From positions 1-60,202 of the forward strand of contig DDGC01000009.1 in assembly GCA_002337455.1 (NCBI GenBank): a DNA stretch of 60,202 nt, given 5' to 3'. The translations under genes and the position numbers were made by a program. Positions 25,807-33,872 of this stretch are shown piece after piece. Under the pieces are notes generated by a model. It saw only the letters and a list, made by a program, of their open reading frames with translations, did no database searches and had not been told where the DNA came from. This DNA comes from Rhizobiales bacterium UBA1912. Lineage in GTDB: Bacteria; Pseudomonadota; Alphaproteobacteria; Rhizobiales; Devosiaceae. The stretch's first letter is position 1. Every line of letters starts with the position of its first letter.

Positions 25807-26295
25807 CTACGCAAGCTCTGCAACATAGCGTGCGAACTGCTCTATCTGTTCGCGTGCCCCGCCTTCCATACCCGAGGCGGCAACGGCGTCGCGGCTGGCG
25901 AAATCGTCGAAGTACGACGTGCCGACATAGCGGGTTGTCTCGCCCAGATCCTCGAAGCGCTGGGTTTCGCGCCCTTCATTGCCTTCGGTTGATCCGAACG
26001 GACCCTCAAACCCGAAAGTGTTCACGTAGCTCTCCGGCGCATCGATTTCGATGAACCGCCCGAAGAACGTGACCTGGCCCGCGTCCCGCACGTCCTGCAC
26101 ATAGCGCCAGCTTCCGCCCGGCTTGAAATCATGCTCCACGATCTCGACGGGCCCGATGGACCTCGGACCCCACCAGCGCGCAACATGCTCGCGCTCGGTG
26201 TAGGCTTTCCAGACCAGCGCGCGGGGCGCGATGAAAATGCGGGTAAAGGTGATGATCGGCTTGTCGGCGGGAAGTTCGATGGCTGTGTCGCTCAT
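25807..26295 (-). CDS. SRPBCC/AHSA1-domain protein
   Basis: A 162-residue protein of the START-like SRPBCC superfamily, AHSA1 branch, which forms a hydrophobic ligand cavity. Marks are ITFTRIFIAPRALVWKAYTE near residue 20, EHVARWWGPRS near residue 36 and FKPGGSWRYVQ near residue 60. ATG 26295 was chosen because AAGGAGC lies 6-7 bases upstream; the longer start overlaps the regulator. It is 14 bases downstream of the ArsR-type gene. ArsR plus AHSA1 pairs are common in bacteria, with the regulator controlling its neighbour, but the ligand is generally unknown. Confidence 0.88.
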   Translation of the reverse strand: MSDTAIELPADKPIITFTRIFIAPRALVWKAYTEREHVARWWGPRSIGPVEIVEHDFKPGGSWRYVQDVRDAGQVTFFGRFIEIDAPESYVNTFGFEGPFGSTEGNEGRETQRFEDLGETTRYVGTSYFDDFASRDAVAASGMEGGAREQIEQFARYVAELA

Positions 26296-26309
26296 AAATC
26301 GCTCCTTGA

Positions 26310-26657
26310 TCACTGTTTGGATTTGGGATCACCGCGCTGAAGTTCGGCGAGGTAGGCTTCGAACTGATCGAGATTGTCGTCCCAGAACTTCCGGTAGGCG
26401 TCCAGCCAGCCCTGGATGTCCTTGAGCGGGCTCGCGACCAATGTGCAGTAGCTGAATTGCGCGTCTTTCTTGCGCCCGATCAGTCCGGCGCTTTCAAGTA
26501 CCTTGATGTGCTTGGAGACAGCGGCCAGGCTCATTTCGTGCGGCTTGGCCAATTCGCCCACGCTTGCCTCGCCCAGCGAAAGGCGGGCGAGGATGGCGCG
26601 GCGGGTAGGGTCGGCGAGGGCACCAAAAACCTGGCTCAGCGGATCCGTAGTGGTCAT
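26310..26657 (-). CDS. ArsR-family winged-helix regulator
   Basis: A 115-residue regulator. The winged helix-turn-helix runs through ALADPTRRAILARLSLGE, ELAKPHEMSLAAVSKHIK and LESAGLIGRKKDAQ. The metal-binding ELCVCDL motif of metal-sensing ArsR proteins is absent, so the signal is probably not a metal. ATG 26657 is used; a TTG three codons earlier has no ribosome binding site advantage. A palindrome 13 bases upstream of the start is a probable autoregulatory site. It leads a two-gene operon with the AHSA1-type gene. Confidence 0.9.
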   Translation of the reverse strand: MTTTDPLSQVFGALADPTRRAILARLSLGEASVGELAKPHEMSLAAVSKHIKVLESAGLIGRKKDAQFSYCTLVASPLKDIQGWLDAYRKFWDDNLDQFEAYLAELQRGDPKSKQ

Positions 26658-26670
26658 GAAATTCAACCAT

Positions 26671-26685
26671 TTAGTTTTAAACTAA
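26671..26685. promoter_or_regulatory. probable ArsR-type operator
   Basis: TTAGTTTTAAACTAA is a palindrome with perfect 7-base arms (TTAGTTT/AAACTAA) around one base, followed by a further TTAGTTGAA. It is the A/T-rich patch directly in front of the ArsR-type gene, where a -10 region should lie. ArsR-SmtB proteins bind such imperfect 12-2-12-like or shorter palindromes over their own promoters. Confidence 0.5.
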
Positions 26686-26764
26686 TTAGTTGAATATTGC
26701 GGAAGACATGATCTGTCAAGCGATCGTTCTCAGATCGCCCGAAAGCCATAACGCTACGAGAAGA

Positions 26765-28261
26765 TCAGAATCCGCCGCCGGTTTTGAAGCCGCCGCCCTT
26801 GAACCCGCCACCGGTTTTGAACCCGCCGCCGCCAAATCCGCCGCTACGGGGGCGTGAGAACCCGCCCCAATTGCCCCCCGACGGCGGCCGCGGCGAGAAG
26901 CCGCCTGGCGGCAGGGGAAAGCCGCCTTTCGACTTTGACGACCGGGATCGCGAAGTGGGGACGATCGGGCCCGAAGTGCCGGTCCAATCCTGGGAATCGC
27001 GCCACTGCCCCCAATAGGCCGCCGCGGTCATCCCGCCTTTGAGGAATTCTGTCAGCAGATCGCCAACCAGCTTTTCGTTGCCGAACCGCGAGCGCGGGTC
27101 GTCATAGCGCGATTTCTTGAATTCGAACTCTATGTCCTCGAGTTCGCGCCTGCGCGCTTCGAGCACCTTGAGCCGGCTGCGTTCGTCGTCGAGTTCGAGC
27201 TGCTCTTCGGCAATGCGGCGCCGGGTTTCCTCGAGCCGCACCACAATCGCGTCGTCCTCCTCGGTGCGCGTTGTCCGCGCCTCGGCCAGCAGCTTTTCAA
27301 TGCCCGTGCCGCTGATCGCCTCAGCCAGCATGTCCACGGCCTTGGCAAAGGCGGGATCACCTCCATCGGCAATCTGCTTTTGCTTTTCGGTCAGCTCCTC
27401 GCGCGCGTCCTCGATGGCTAACAGCTCGGTGTCGATGGCGGCAACCCGCGTCAGTGCCGCCTCCAGCGCGGCACGCGCTTTCCCGCCGCCCGCAGCATCG
27501 AGCGCCGCTTTCTCGCGCGCCAGAACCTTCTCGTCGAGTGCGTCGGTATCGGCTGCCAGCTTCTCGGCATGCTCGCGCAACCGGTCGGGAATGGCGATCA
27601 ACATCGCGTAATTGGGTCGCGCGTTGGCAAAGCCCACCAGCCGCGCCACCCAATCGTCGAGCATGCGCGTTATGTTGCCGGCCTTGTAAGCGCCAGTGCC
27701 ATAGCCGCGGTCCCACAGATAGGAAAACAGCGGGTCTTCGCGATAAGGCTTTCCTTTTTCCTCACGGTCGGCCTCGGCCATGTCGGCCTTGCGATCGGCT
27801 TCCGTCGCGACCTTGTCGGTCTCGGCGCGCTCGGCAATCAGCGCGCCATAGGCAGCGTCGTTGGCCAGTGCCGCCTTGACCGGCGCGTCCAAAGCGTCAA
27901 TTTCGGCCTGCCATTTCTGGGTATTTTCAAGCAACTCCTGGCGCTCGGTGCTCAGCTTTGCAAGTTCGGCTTCCTTGTCGGCCAGCACCTTTTCCATATC
28001 GGCCATTGCGGCAGCATGGCCCTTGAGCATGTCGCGCGCCCGGCTCTCGGCCTGGCTGAGCGTTCCGGCCAGTTCGCTTTGTACTTCGGGCGAAAGGCGC
28101 ACAGCGGACAGCGCCCGCAACTGCCCAAGCTCGGTCTCGCGCAGCTTGCCCACGCGCTCATTGGCCCGCGCGATGCGCTTTGTGATGTCGTCTTCTTCCC
28201 GGCGTATGTCGCGCAGCGCATCGTCGAGCGCCCGCATGGCCTGAGGTCCGCTCACACTCAT
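26765..28261 (-). CDS. coiled-coil protein with Gly/Phe-rich tail (third gene of TelA-like operon)
   Basis: A protein of about 498 residues that I do not recognise as a named family. Residues 1-190 and 250-410 are charged, Glu/Lys/Ala-rich and strongly coiled-coil in character. Between them lies a more globular part with PLFSYLWDRGYGTGAYKAGN and NYAMLIAIPDRLREH. The last 75 residues are low-complexity: Pro/Arg/Ser-rich, then repeats of GGGFKTGGGFKGGGFK. There is no signal peptide or membrane segment. ATG 28261 is chosen over 28321 because the latter overlaps the upstream gene. It starts 7 bases after the membrane-protein gene, so the operon is tight. Confidence 0.82.
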   Translation of the reverse strand: MSVSGPQAMRALDDALRDIRREEDDITKRIARANERVGKLRETELGQLRALSAVRLSPEVQSELAGTLSQAESRARDMLKGHAAAMADMEKVLADKEAELAKLSTERQELLENTQKWQAEIDALDAPVKAALANDAAYGALIAERAETDKVATEADRKADMAEADREEKGKPYREDPLFSYLWDRGYGTGAYKAGNITRMLDDWVARLVGFANARPNYAMLIAIPDRLREHAEKLAADTDALDEKVLAREKAALDAAGGGKARAALEAALTRVAAIDTELLAIEDAREELTEKQKQIADGGDPAFAKAVDMLAEAISGTGIEKLLAEARTTRTEEDDAIVVRLEETRRRIAEEQLELDDERSRLKVLEARRRELEDIEFEFKKSRYDDPRSRFGNEKLVGDLLTEFLKGGMTAAAYWGQWRDSQDWTGTSGPIVPTSRSRSSKSKGGFPLPPGGFSPRPPSGGNWGGFSRPRSGGFGGGGFKTGGGFKGGGFKTGGGF

Positions 28262-28268
28262 TGCAGCC

Positions 28269-29219
28269 TCACCATTGCGTAATCGCCCCGTCCAGAACCG
28301 GCATGGCGTAGTCGGTGTCAAGGAACCCGTACTGTTTTATGCCCAGAACATTGCGCTGGATGATCCCGTCATCTTGCCGGTCCGACCGCACCGATTCATA
28401 GGTGACGTCGGGCACCCTGATGGCCCAGGTCGAAACCTCTTCGGTCTGTCCGGTTTCCTCATTGGTGATCGGAAGTGTCACCAGATCCTCATCCGGCCCT
28501 ACAGCCTCGACCACGAGATAATAATTGGTCGCTTCGGTGTTGTCTTCCGGGAACCGCCAGATGCCCGTGGATTCGCCGGGACGGTTGACGATGCGGATAG
28601 AATACTCGGCCAGCAGCGTCGCATGGATGGCCTCAAGCCGGTCGATGGCCGCAAGCGCGCCCTCGCGGTCGCCGCGCTCGGCCGCCGCCTTGCCGCGCTC
28701 CACCCAGGGTTCGGCCACTTCGAGCGCCGACTGCACCTTGGTCTCGTTGAAGATCTGCTGGTAGATTTCATCCATGCGGGCCGGCAACTCTTCGGCGAGC
28801 TCCACTTCCGCCGCGGCTTCCATGCCGGCCTGATAGGGCCGATAGACAAGGAAATAGCCGCCTAGAACCACAGCCAGCAGCGCCACCCCGATCAATACCG
28901 GCCGCCCCCAACGCTGCCGGCCCACATAGAGCCTGGCCAGCCGTGTGGAGAAAGTGTCAGGTGGCGGGGCATAGGTAAACCGGCTCTCGGCCAGCGCCTT
29001 GACGCCTTCCTTGAGAATATGGTCGGGAACCTCGATCCCCTGATCGCGATAGATCTTGCGCAGGCGCTCGATCAGTTCGGCTTCGCGGGAGGTGGCCCCC
29101 AGTTCGCGGGCCACGAGATTTTGCTCATGGCGCAGCGTATCCACTACGTCCATGGCCAGCATCACGTCGTCCAGCGGCGCCTTGCTGGTCTGTCCCGCTA
29201 TTGCCCCACCGCTTGCCAT
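28269..29219 (-). CDS. single-pass membrane protein, DUF6384-like (second gene of TelA-like operon)
   Basis: A 316-residue protein. The first 105 residues are cytosolic in character and contain a helical segment (VMLAMDVVDTLRHEQNLVA) and RLRKIYRDQGIEVPDHIL. One transmembrane helix follows at about 107-126 (GRPVLIGVALLAVVLGGYFL), then a Glu-rich helical stretch and a probable periplasmic beta domain to the end. I believe this matches the family annotated DUF6384, from memory only. It lies between the TelA-like and Gly-rich coiled-coil genes with gaps of 17 and 7 bases, and could anchor that complex to the membrane. Confidence 0.8.
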   Translation of the reverse strand: MASGGAIAGQTSKAPLDDVMLAMDVVDTLRHEQNLVARELGATSREAELIERLRKIYRDQGIEVPDHILKEGVKALAESRFTYAPPPDTFSTRLARLYVGRQRWGRPVLIGVALLAVVLGGYFLVYRPYQAGMEAAAEVELAEELPARMDEIYQQIFNETKVQSALEVAEPWVERGKAAAERGDREGALAAIDRLEAIHATLLAEYSIRIVNRPGESTGIWRFPEDNTEATNYYLVVEAVGPDEDLVTLPITNEETGQTEEVSTWAIRVPDVTYESVRSDRQDDGIIQRNVLGIKQYGFLDTDYAMPVLDGAITQW

Positions 29220-29236
29220 AATCGGGTTTTCGCGTC

Positions 29237-30442
29237 CTAGCTGGCCGAAACGAGGGCGTTGCCTTCGGCGGCGAGTGTTGCCAACCGCTTTTTACCGTCT
29301 TCGACAGCGTCGCGGATTTCGGCCGAATTCTTGGTGGCCTGGTCGCGCATTTCGGCGATGATGGTGATGCTCTTTTCCTGATAGCTGACGACGCTGTCGA
29401 CAAGTTTCTTGACGGCATCGGCGCGGATGGTCGGGCCGTACCCTGCCTTGAGCGCCTCTTCCTGAACCTTGCCGCCGATTTCCGAGAGCGTTTCGAGGCT
29501 CTGGCTCATGCCCTCTTTCATGGCATTGAGCGTCTCGGTGGATTCATGGAGCCCGAACAGGCCGGTAAACGAGGCCGAAAGCGCAGTGAGCACCGTTTCG
29601 TTGGTCGAAAAGAACGAGATCGACTGCTGATAGACGCGTTCCTTGGCGTTGGTCGTCTGCATGAGCCGCGCCATGATGACTTCCGAGGTCGAATAGGAAA
29701 TCGTCAGATTGTCCGACAAATCCTTGGCGATCTGGTAGCGGCGCTCCTCGTTCTGCAGGTCGCGCACGCATTCGTCGCGCGCCATTTCCAGCCGCGCCCG
29801 GTCAGCGGGTGTCCCTTCGGTGAATGCGTTGAGCGCATTGGTCGCTCCCTGCAATTCCACCTTGCGCTGCTCAAGCTGCGCGCTGGCGATTTCGAGCACC
29901 TCAAGCGCCATCACTTCGGCCTGTTTCAGCGCGCCGCGGAAGTCTCGATAGGCCTCGAGGATCGTGTGTTCGCGGTCGATCTGGTCCTTGGTGTCTTTCG
30001 AGACGTCGAGATAAGTGTCGCGGATCTTGTCGAAGCGGGCCGCAATGTCGCCGCGCGACACCTTCATCCACACGTTCGAGGCACGCTCGAAAATGTCGAT
30101 CTTGCCGTCCTCTAGCTGGTCGACCATGCCCTTGGCATCGTCGCGGATCGAGTTGAATGATTTGGTGATGTCTTCGTAGCGCTCGCCCACATTCATGGCA
30201 GCAACCTGGGTGCGCACCACTTCGTTGAAGGCGCTCGCCTGGGTCAGAACGCGTCCGATCAGGACAACCTTGGTGTCATCGAGATGGGTAATTTCGGCAA
30301 GGAGCCCGGTGATTGGCGCCTCTCCCGGCTCGCCCTCGGGCCAAAGTCCGATGTCCTTGATCGCGGCCACGGCCTTGTCCAGATACTGAAGCGGCTTATC
30401 CATAAGCTGAGGAGCTTCGGTTTGGGTAATCTCGGTGCTCAT
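29237..30442 (-). CDS. TelA-like coiled-coil protein (first gene of operon)
   Basis: A 401-residue, mostly helical, acidic protein with no signal peptide. The layout resembles TelA/KlaA toxic-anion-resistance proteins: long helices, a central SISFFSTNETVLTALSASF segment near residue 270, and the C-terminal DAVKKLVDSVVSYQEKSITI followed by an acidic helix. The match is by general pattern, so family membership is probable, not certain. ATG 30442 was chosen as the first start after the divergent promoter region; the longer frame to 30988 runs through the divergent CoxG-like gene. It leads a three-gene operon. TelA proteins are linked in the literature to Ter-type stress systems with VWA proteins, which also occur nearby here. 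Confidence 0.75.
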   Translation of the reverse strand: MSTEITQTEAPQLMDKPLQYLDKAVAAIKDIGLWPEGEPGEAPITGLLAEITHLDDTKVVLIGRVLTQASAFNEVVRTQVAAMNVGERYEDITKSFNSIRDDAKGMVDQLEDGKIDIFERASNVWMKVSRGDIAARFDKIRDTYLDVSKDTKDQIDREHTILEAYRDFRGALKQAEVMALEVLEIASAQLEQRKVELQGATNALNAFTEGTPADRARLEMARDECVRDLQNEERRYQIAKDLSDNLTISYSTSEVIMARLMQTTNAKERVYQQSISFFSTNETVLTALSASFTGLFGLHESTETLNAMKEGMSQSLETLSEIGGKVQEEALKAGYGPTIRADAVKKLVDSVVSYQEKSITIIAEMRDQATKNSAEIRDAVEDGKKRLATLAAEGNALVSAS

Positions 30443-30598
30443 TGCCCACGTCCCTGTTGCAACTTTGGCAGATGTGGTGACATGATTCCGCCTGGCAAGA
30501 GATAAGACAATTGCGCATGCACGACATGGGGCTCTTTTCTCGCCATTGGTGCCAAAAAGCCGCATACGCGATGTTTGAGTTAAATTGAGGAGTGAAGC

Positions 30599-31066
30599 TT
30601 GGATTTCGGTGGACGTTACAGGGTCGATGCGAATCGGCTCGCGGTTTGGAACGCGCTCAACGATGCCGAAGTGCTCAAAGCCTGCATACCCGGTTGCAAG
30701 TCGATCCGTTGGGTGTCCGACACTGCGCTCGAACTCGAAATTTCCGTCAATCTCGGCGTGGTGCATCCCACCTTCAAGGGCGATCTGTTGCTCTCGGATA
30801 TCGATCCGGCCACGCGTTATACACTGACTGGGCAGGGCAGGGGCGGGCTGCTGGGCAAGGCGCAGGCTTCGGCCGATATCACCCTGATCGATCTCGATAA
30901 CGCGACGCTTTTGAGCTTTGAGGCGACCGGGGGCGCTTCGGGGCAGATCATGAAACTGGGCAGGGCCATCGTCGGCAATTCCGCCCAAAAGGTAATCGAT
31001 GGATTTTTCGAGCGCTTCGGCGAGGCCATGGGGGCCAAGGTCGTCCCTTTGGAGCCGCAGGTTTAA
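30599..31066 (+). CDS. CoxG/SRPBCC-family protein
   Basis: A 155-residue protein of the carbon monoxide dehydrogenase subunit G family (SRPBCC fold), whose Oligotropha member anchors CO dehydrogenase to the membrane. The pattern NDAEVLKACIPGCKSIRW near residue 21 and a Gly-rich GQGRGGLLGKAQASADI near residue 77 are typical. The TTG start at 30599 is supported by GAGGAG six bases before it, and no better in-frame start exists. No CO dehydrogenase structural genes (coxMSL) are nearby, so this is an orphan whose partner is unknown. It is divergent from the TelA-like operon with a 156-bp shared upstream region. Confidence 0.85.
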   Translation: MDFGGRYRVDANRLAVWNALNDAEVLKACIPGCKSIRWVSDTALELEISVNLGVVHPTFKGDLLLSDIDPATRYTLTGQGRGGLLGKAQASADITLIDLDNATLLSFEATGGASGQIMKLGRAIVGNSAQKVIDGFFERFGEAMGAKVVPLEPQV

Positions 31067-31244
31067 AGCAGATATCTCCGCGATTTACCCCAATCCCAAA
31101 AATTTTTGCCCAAATGGTCAAAAAATCGAAATTGGCTATTGCGTCCGCTTTGTTTGCGCGATTGTATCTGAACCCATCGCGCGTGGAAATGCACCGGCCG
31201 TCGCCGGGCCCCTTTCTGCAGCCCGTGAATAGGGAGCATCAATC

Positions 31245-32252
31245 ATGTCCAAAACAACAAAGACTGGCATCGCCGCCCTGGCTGGCGTCGCCCTGACCAC
31301 CCTTCTGGCCGGCACGGCCCTTGCCGACCCCGCGCTCGTTTACGATGGTGGCGGCAAGTTCGACGCGTCGTTCAACGAAGCGGCCTATACCGGCGCCGAG
31401 CTGTTCAAGACCGACACCGGTCAAGACTATCAGGATCTCGAAATCGCGGGCGATGCCCAGCGCGAACAGGCCATCCGCCAGTTTGCCGCGCGTGGCAACA
31501 ACCCCATCGTTTTGCCGGGCTTTAGCTGGGAAACCGCGCTGCGCGCCGTCGCCCCGGACTTCCCCGACACATCCTTTGTCATCATCGACACCGTCGTTGA
31601 TGACATCGAAAACGTGCGTTCTGTGGTCTTCAAGGAGCAGGAAGGTTCTTACCTCGTTGGCGCACTGGCTGCCATGGCGTCCGAAAGCGGCACCATCGGC
31701 TTCATTCCGGCCTTCGATTTCTCGCTGCTTCAGGCGTTCGGTTGCGGCTACAAGCAGGGCGCCGCTTACGTGAACCCCGATATCGAAGTCATCGAAACGG
31801 CTATCGGCACGGGCTTTGATGCCTTCAACAATCCGGGTGGCGGCACCGAAGTTGCTCGCAGCCAGATCGATCGCGGCGCGGACGTTGTCTATCACGCTGC
31901 AGGCGGCGCCGGTGTCGGTGTTCTCCAGGCTGCCGCGGATGCGGGCGTTCTCGGCATCGGAGTGGACTCCAACCAGAACCACCTCCATCCTGGCCAGGTT
32001 CTGACCTCCATGCTCAAGCGCGTGGACGTCGCCGTTTACGATGCCTTCGAAGACTTCGCCAATGACGAATGGACCAACGACGTTCAGGTGCTAGGTCTTG
32101 CCGAAGATGGCGTCGGCGCGGCATTTGACGACAACAACGCCGAGCTCATCACCGATGAGATGCGCGCCATGGTTGACGACATCACCGCCAAGATCGTCTC
32201 GGGCGAAATCGTCGTTCACGATTATCGCGAAGACGAGTCCTGCCCGGTCTGA
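31245..32252 (+). CDS. BMP-family ABC transporter substrate-binding protein (nucleoside)
   Basis: A 335-residue periplasmic binding protein. The signal peptide ends at TALADP near residue 28. The mature protein has the BMP/PnrA pattern LVYDGGGKFDASFNEAAYTG, GIGVDSNQNHLHPGQVLTSM and KRVDVAVYDAFEDF. BMP proteins such as TmpC/PnrA and BmpA bind purine or other nucleosides. ATG 31245 has GGGAGC upstream. It leads the importer genes and is followed within 27 bases by the ATPase gene; the downstream salvage genes support nucleosides as the cargo. The 178-bp upstream gap probably holds the promoter, but no clear pair was found. Confidence 0.93.
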   Translation: MSKTTKTGIAALAGVALTTLLAGTALADPALVYDGGGKFDASFNEAAYTGAELFKTDTGQDYQDLEIAGDAQREQAIRQFAARGNNPIVLPGFSWETALRAVAPDFPDTSFVIIDTVVDDIENVRSVVFKEQEGSYLVGALAAMASESGTIGFIPAFDFSLLQAFGCGYKQGAAYVNPDIEVIETAIGTGFDAFNNPGGGTEVARSQIDRGADVVYHAAGGAGVGVLQAAADAGVLGIGVDSNQNHLHPGQVLTSMLKRVDVAVYDAFEDFANDEWTNDVQVLGLAEDGVGAAFDDNNAELITDEMRAMVDDITAKIVSGEIVVHDYREDESCPV

Positions 32253-32279
32253 TTCATCGTCCCTTAAGGGAAGGGTCCA

Positions 32280-33872
32280 ATGGACACGCACACCGAAAAT
32301 GTTCAGCGGCCGGTTCCGGCCGCTGACACCTCTCTTGCGATCGAGTTGAAAAAGATCAACAAGAGCTTCGGACCGGTTCGCGCCAACAGGGATATCGATC
32401 TGGCCGTTACGCGCGGCACGGTGCATGGTATCGTGGGCGAGAACGGTGCCGGAAAGTCGACCCTGATGTCGATTCTTTACGGCTTTTATCACGCCGACAG
32501 CGGCGAGATCGTCGTCAACGGCCGTCCGGTCGTCATCCACAATTCCTCCGATGCACTGGCGCTTGGCATCGGTATGGTTCACCAGCACTTCATGCTGGTC
32601 GACAATTTCTCGGTCATCGAAAACGTCATTCTGGGCGCCGAAGATTCGGCGCTCCTGGGCCCCAGTGTCGATAAGGCGCGCCGCGAGTTGCAGCGCCTTG
32701 CCGACGATTACGGGCTGAACGTTCCCGTCGCTGCGCTGATCCAGGACCTTTCGGTCGGCCAGCAGCAGCGGGTGGAAATTCTAAAGGCACTCTATCGCGG
32801 CGCCGATATCCTGATCCTCGACGAGCCAACCGGCGTGCTCACCCCAGCCGAGGCCGATCACCTTTTCAAGGTGCTCAAGACGCTCCGCGATGAGGGCAAG
32901 ACCATCATCCTCATCACCCACAAGCTGCGCGAGATCATGGCCATCACCGATACGGTTTCGGTCATGCGCCAGGGCCAGATGGTGGAATCGCTGGTGACCT
33001 CGGAAACCAGCCCCGAACAACTGGCCGAACTCATGGTGGGCCGTCGCGTCCTGCTGCGCGTCCACAAGGAGGAAGCCAAGCCCGGCGATGTGCTGCTCGA
33101 CGTCAACGACCTGGTCGTTACTGACGATGCGGGCACCGAGCGGCTCAAGAGCGTTTCACTCAAGGTGCGGGCCGGCGAAATTCTCGGCGTGGCCGGCGTC
33201 GCCGGCAATGGACAGTCCGAACTGCTCGAATGCGTAGCGGGTATGCGGGCCGCGAAATCGGGCACCATTTCCATCAGCGGCCATGACGTGACCGCCGTCA
33301 ACGAAGACAGCGCCGCCATGCTGCGCCGCAATGGTTTAGCCCATGTCCCCGAGGATCGTATCCGCATGGGGCTGGTCACTAATTTCTTCGAGTGGGAAAA
33401 CGCCATCCTCGGCTACCACGAGAATTATGGCAAAGGCCCGATGCTCGACGTCAAGGCCGCTCGGGCCGAGGCGCAGCGCCATATCGAAAAGTTCGACATC
33501 CGTCCGGCCAATGCCGATCTCAAGACCGCCAATTTCTCGGGTGGCAATCAGCAGAAGATCGTTCTGGCTCGCGAGATGGAGCGTGATCCCGACGTCTTGA
33601 TCGTTGGCCAGCCGACCCGCGGCGTCGACATCGGCGCCATCGAATTCATCCACAACCAGATCATCAAGATGCGCGACGCGGGCAAGGCCATTCTGCTCGT
33701 TTCCGTCGAACTCGATGAAATCCGGTCGCTCTCAGACCGCATCGTCGTCCTGTTCGACGGCAAGATTGTCGGCGAGGCCGATCCCGCCACCGCCGATGAG
33801 GGCGAGTTGGGCCTGCTGATGGCCGGGGTCAAAGCCGACGACAAAAGCAAATCCACCGAGTCGAGCCAATGA
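32280..33872 (+). CDS. BMP-type ABC transporter, double ATPase subunit
   Basis: A 530-residue protein with two fused nucleotide-binding domains, as in sugar/nucleoside importers of the RbsA/NupA type. The first domain has Walker A GENGAGKSTLMSILYG near residue 57 and signature LSVGQQQRVEI. The second has a degenerate Walker A (GVAGNGQSELLECVAG) and a good signature FSGGNQQKIVLAREM; one active and one degenerate site is usual in this class. ATG 32280 is 27 bases after the binding-protein stop. It overlaps the first permease gene by four bases (ATGA). Confidence 0.95.
   Translation: MDTHTENVQRPVPAADTSLAIELKKINKSFGPVRANRDIDLAVTRGTVHGIVGENGAGKSTLMSILYGFYHADSGEIVVNGRPVVIHNSSDALALGIGMVHQHFMLVDNFSVIENVILGAEDSALLGPSVDKARRELQRLADDYGLNVPVAALIQDLSVGQQQRVEILKALYRGADILILDEPTGVLTPAEADHLFKVLKTLRDEGKTIILITHKLREIMAITDTVSVMRQGQMVESLVTSETSPEQLAELMVGRRVLLRVHKEEAKPGDVLLDVNDLVVTDDAGTERLKSVSLKVRAGEILGVAGVAGNGQSELLECVAGMRAAKSGTISISGHDVTAVNEDSAAMLRRNGLAHVPEDRIRMGLVTNFFEWENAILGYHENYGKGPMLDVKAARAEAQRHIEKFDIRPANADLKTANFSGGNQQKIVLAREMERDPDVLIVGQPTRGVDIGAIEFIHNQIIKMRDAGKAILLVSVELDEIRSLSDRIVVLFDGKIVGEADPATADEGELGLLMAGVKADDKSKSTESSQ

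Noticed and set aside
28857..29219. Phage or transposon origin for the TelA-like operon
   Set aside because: No integrase, transposase, att-like repeats or clear change in base composition was seen around 22-31 kb.
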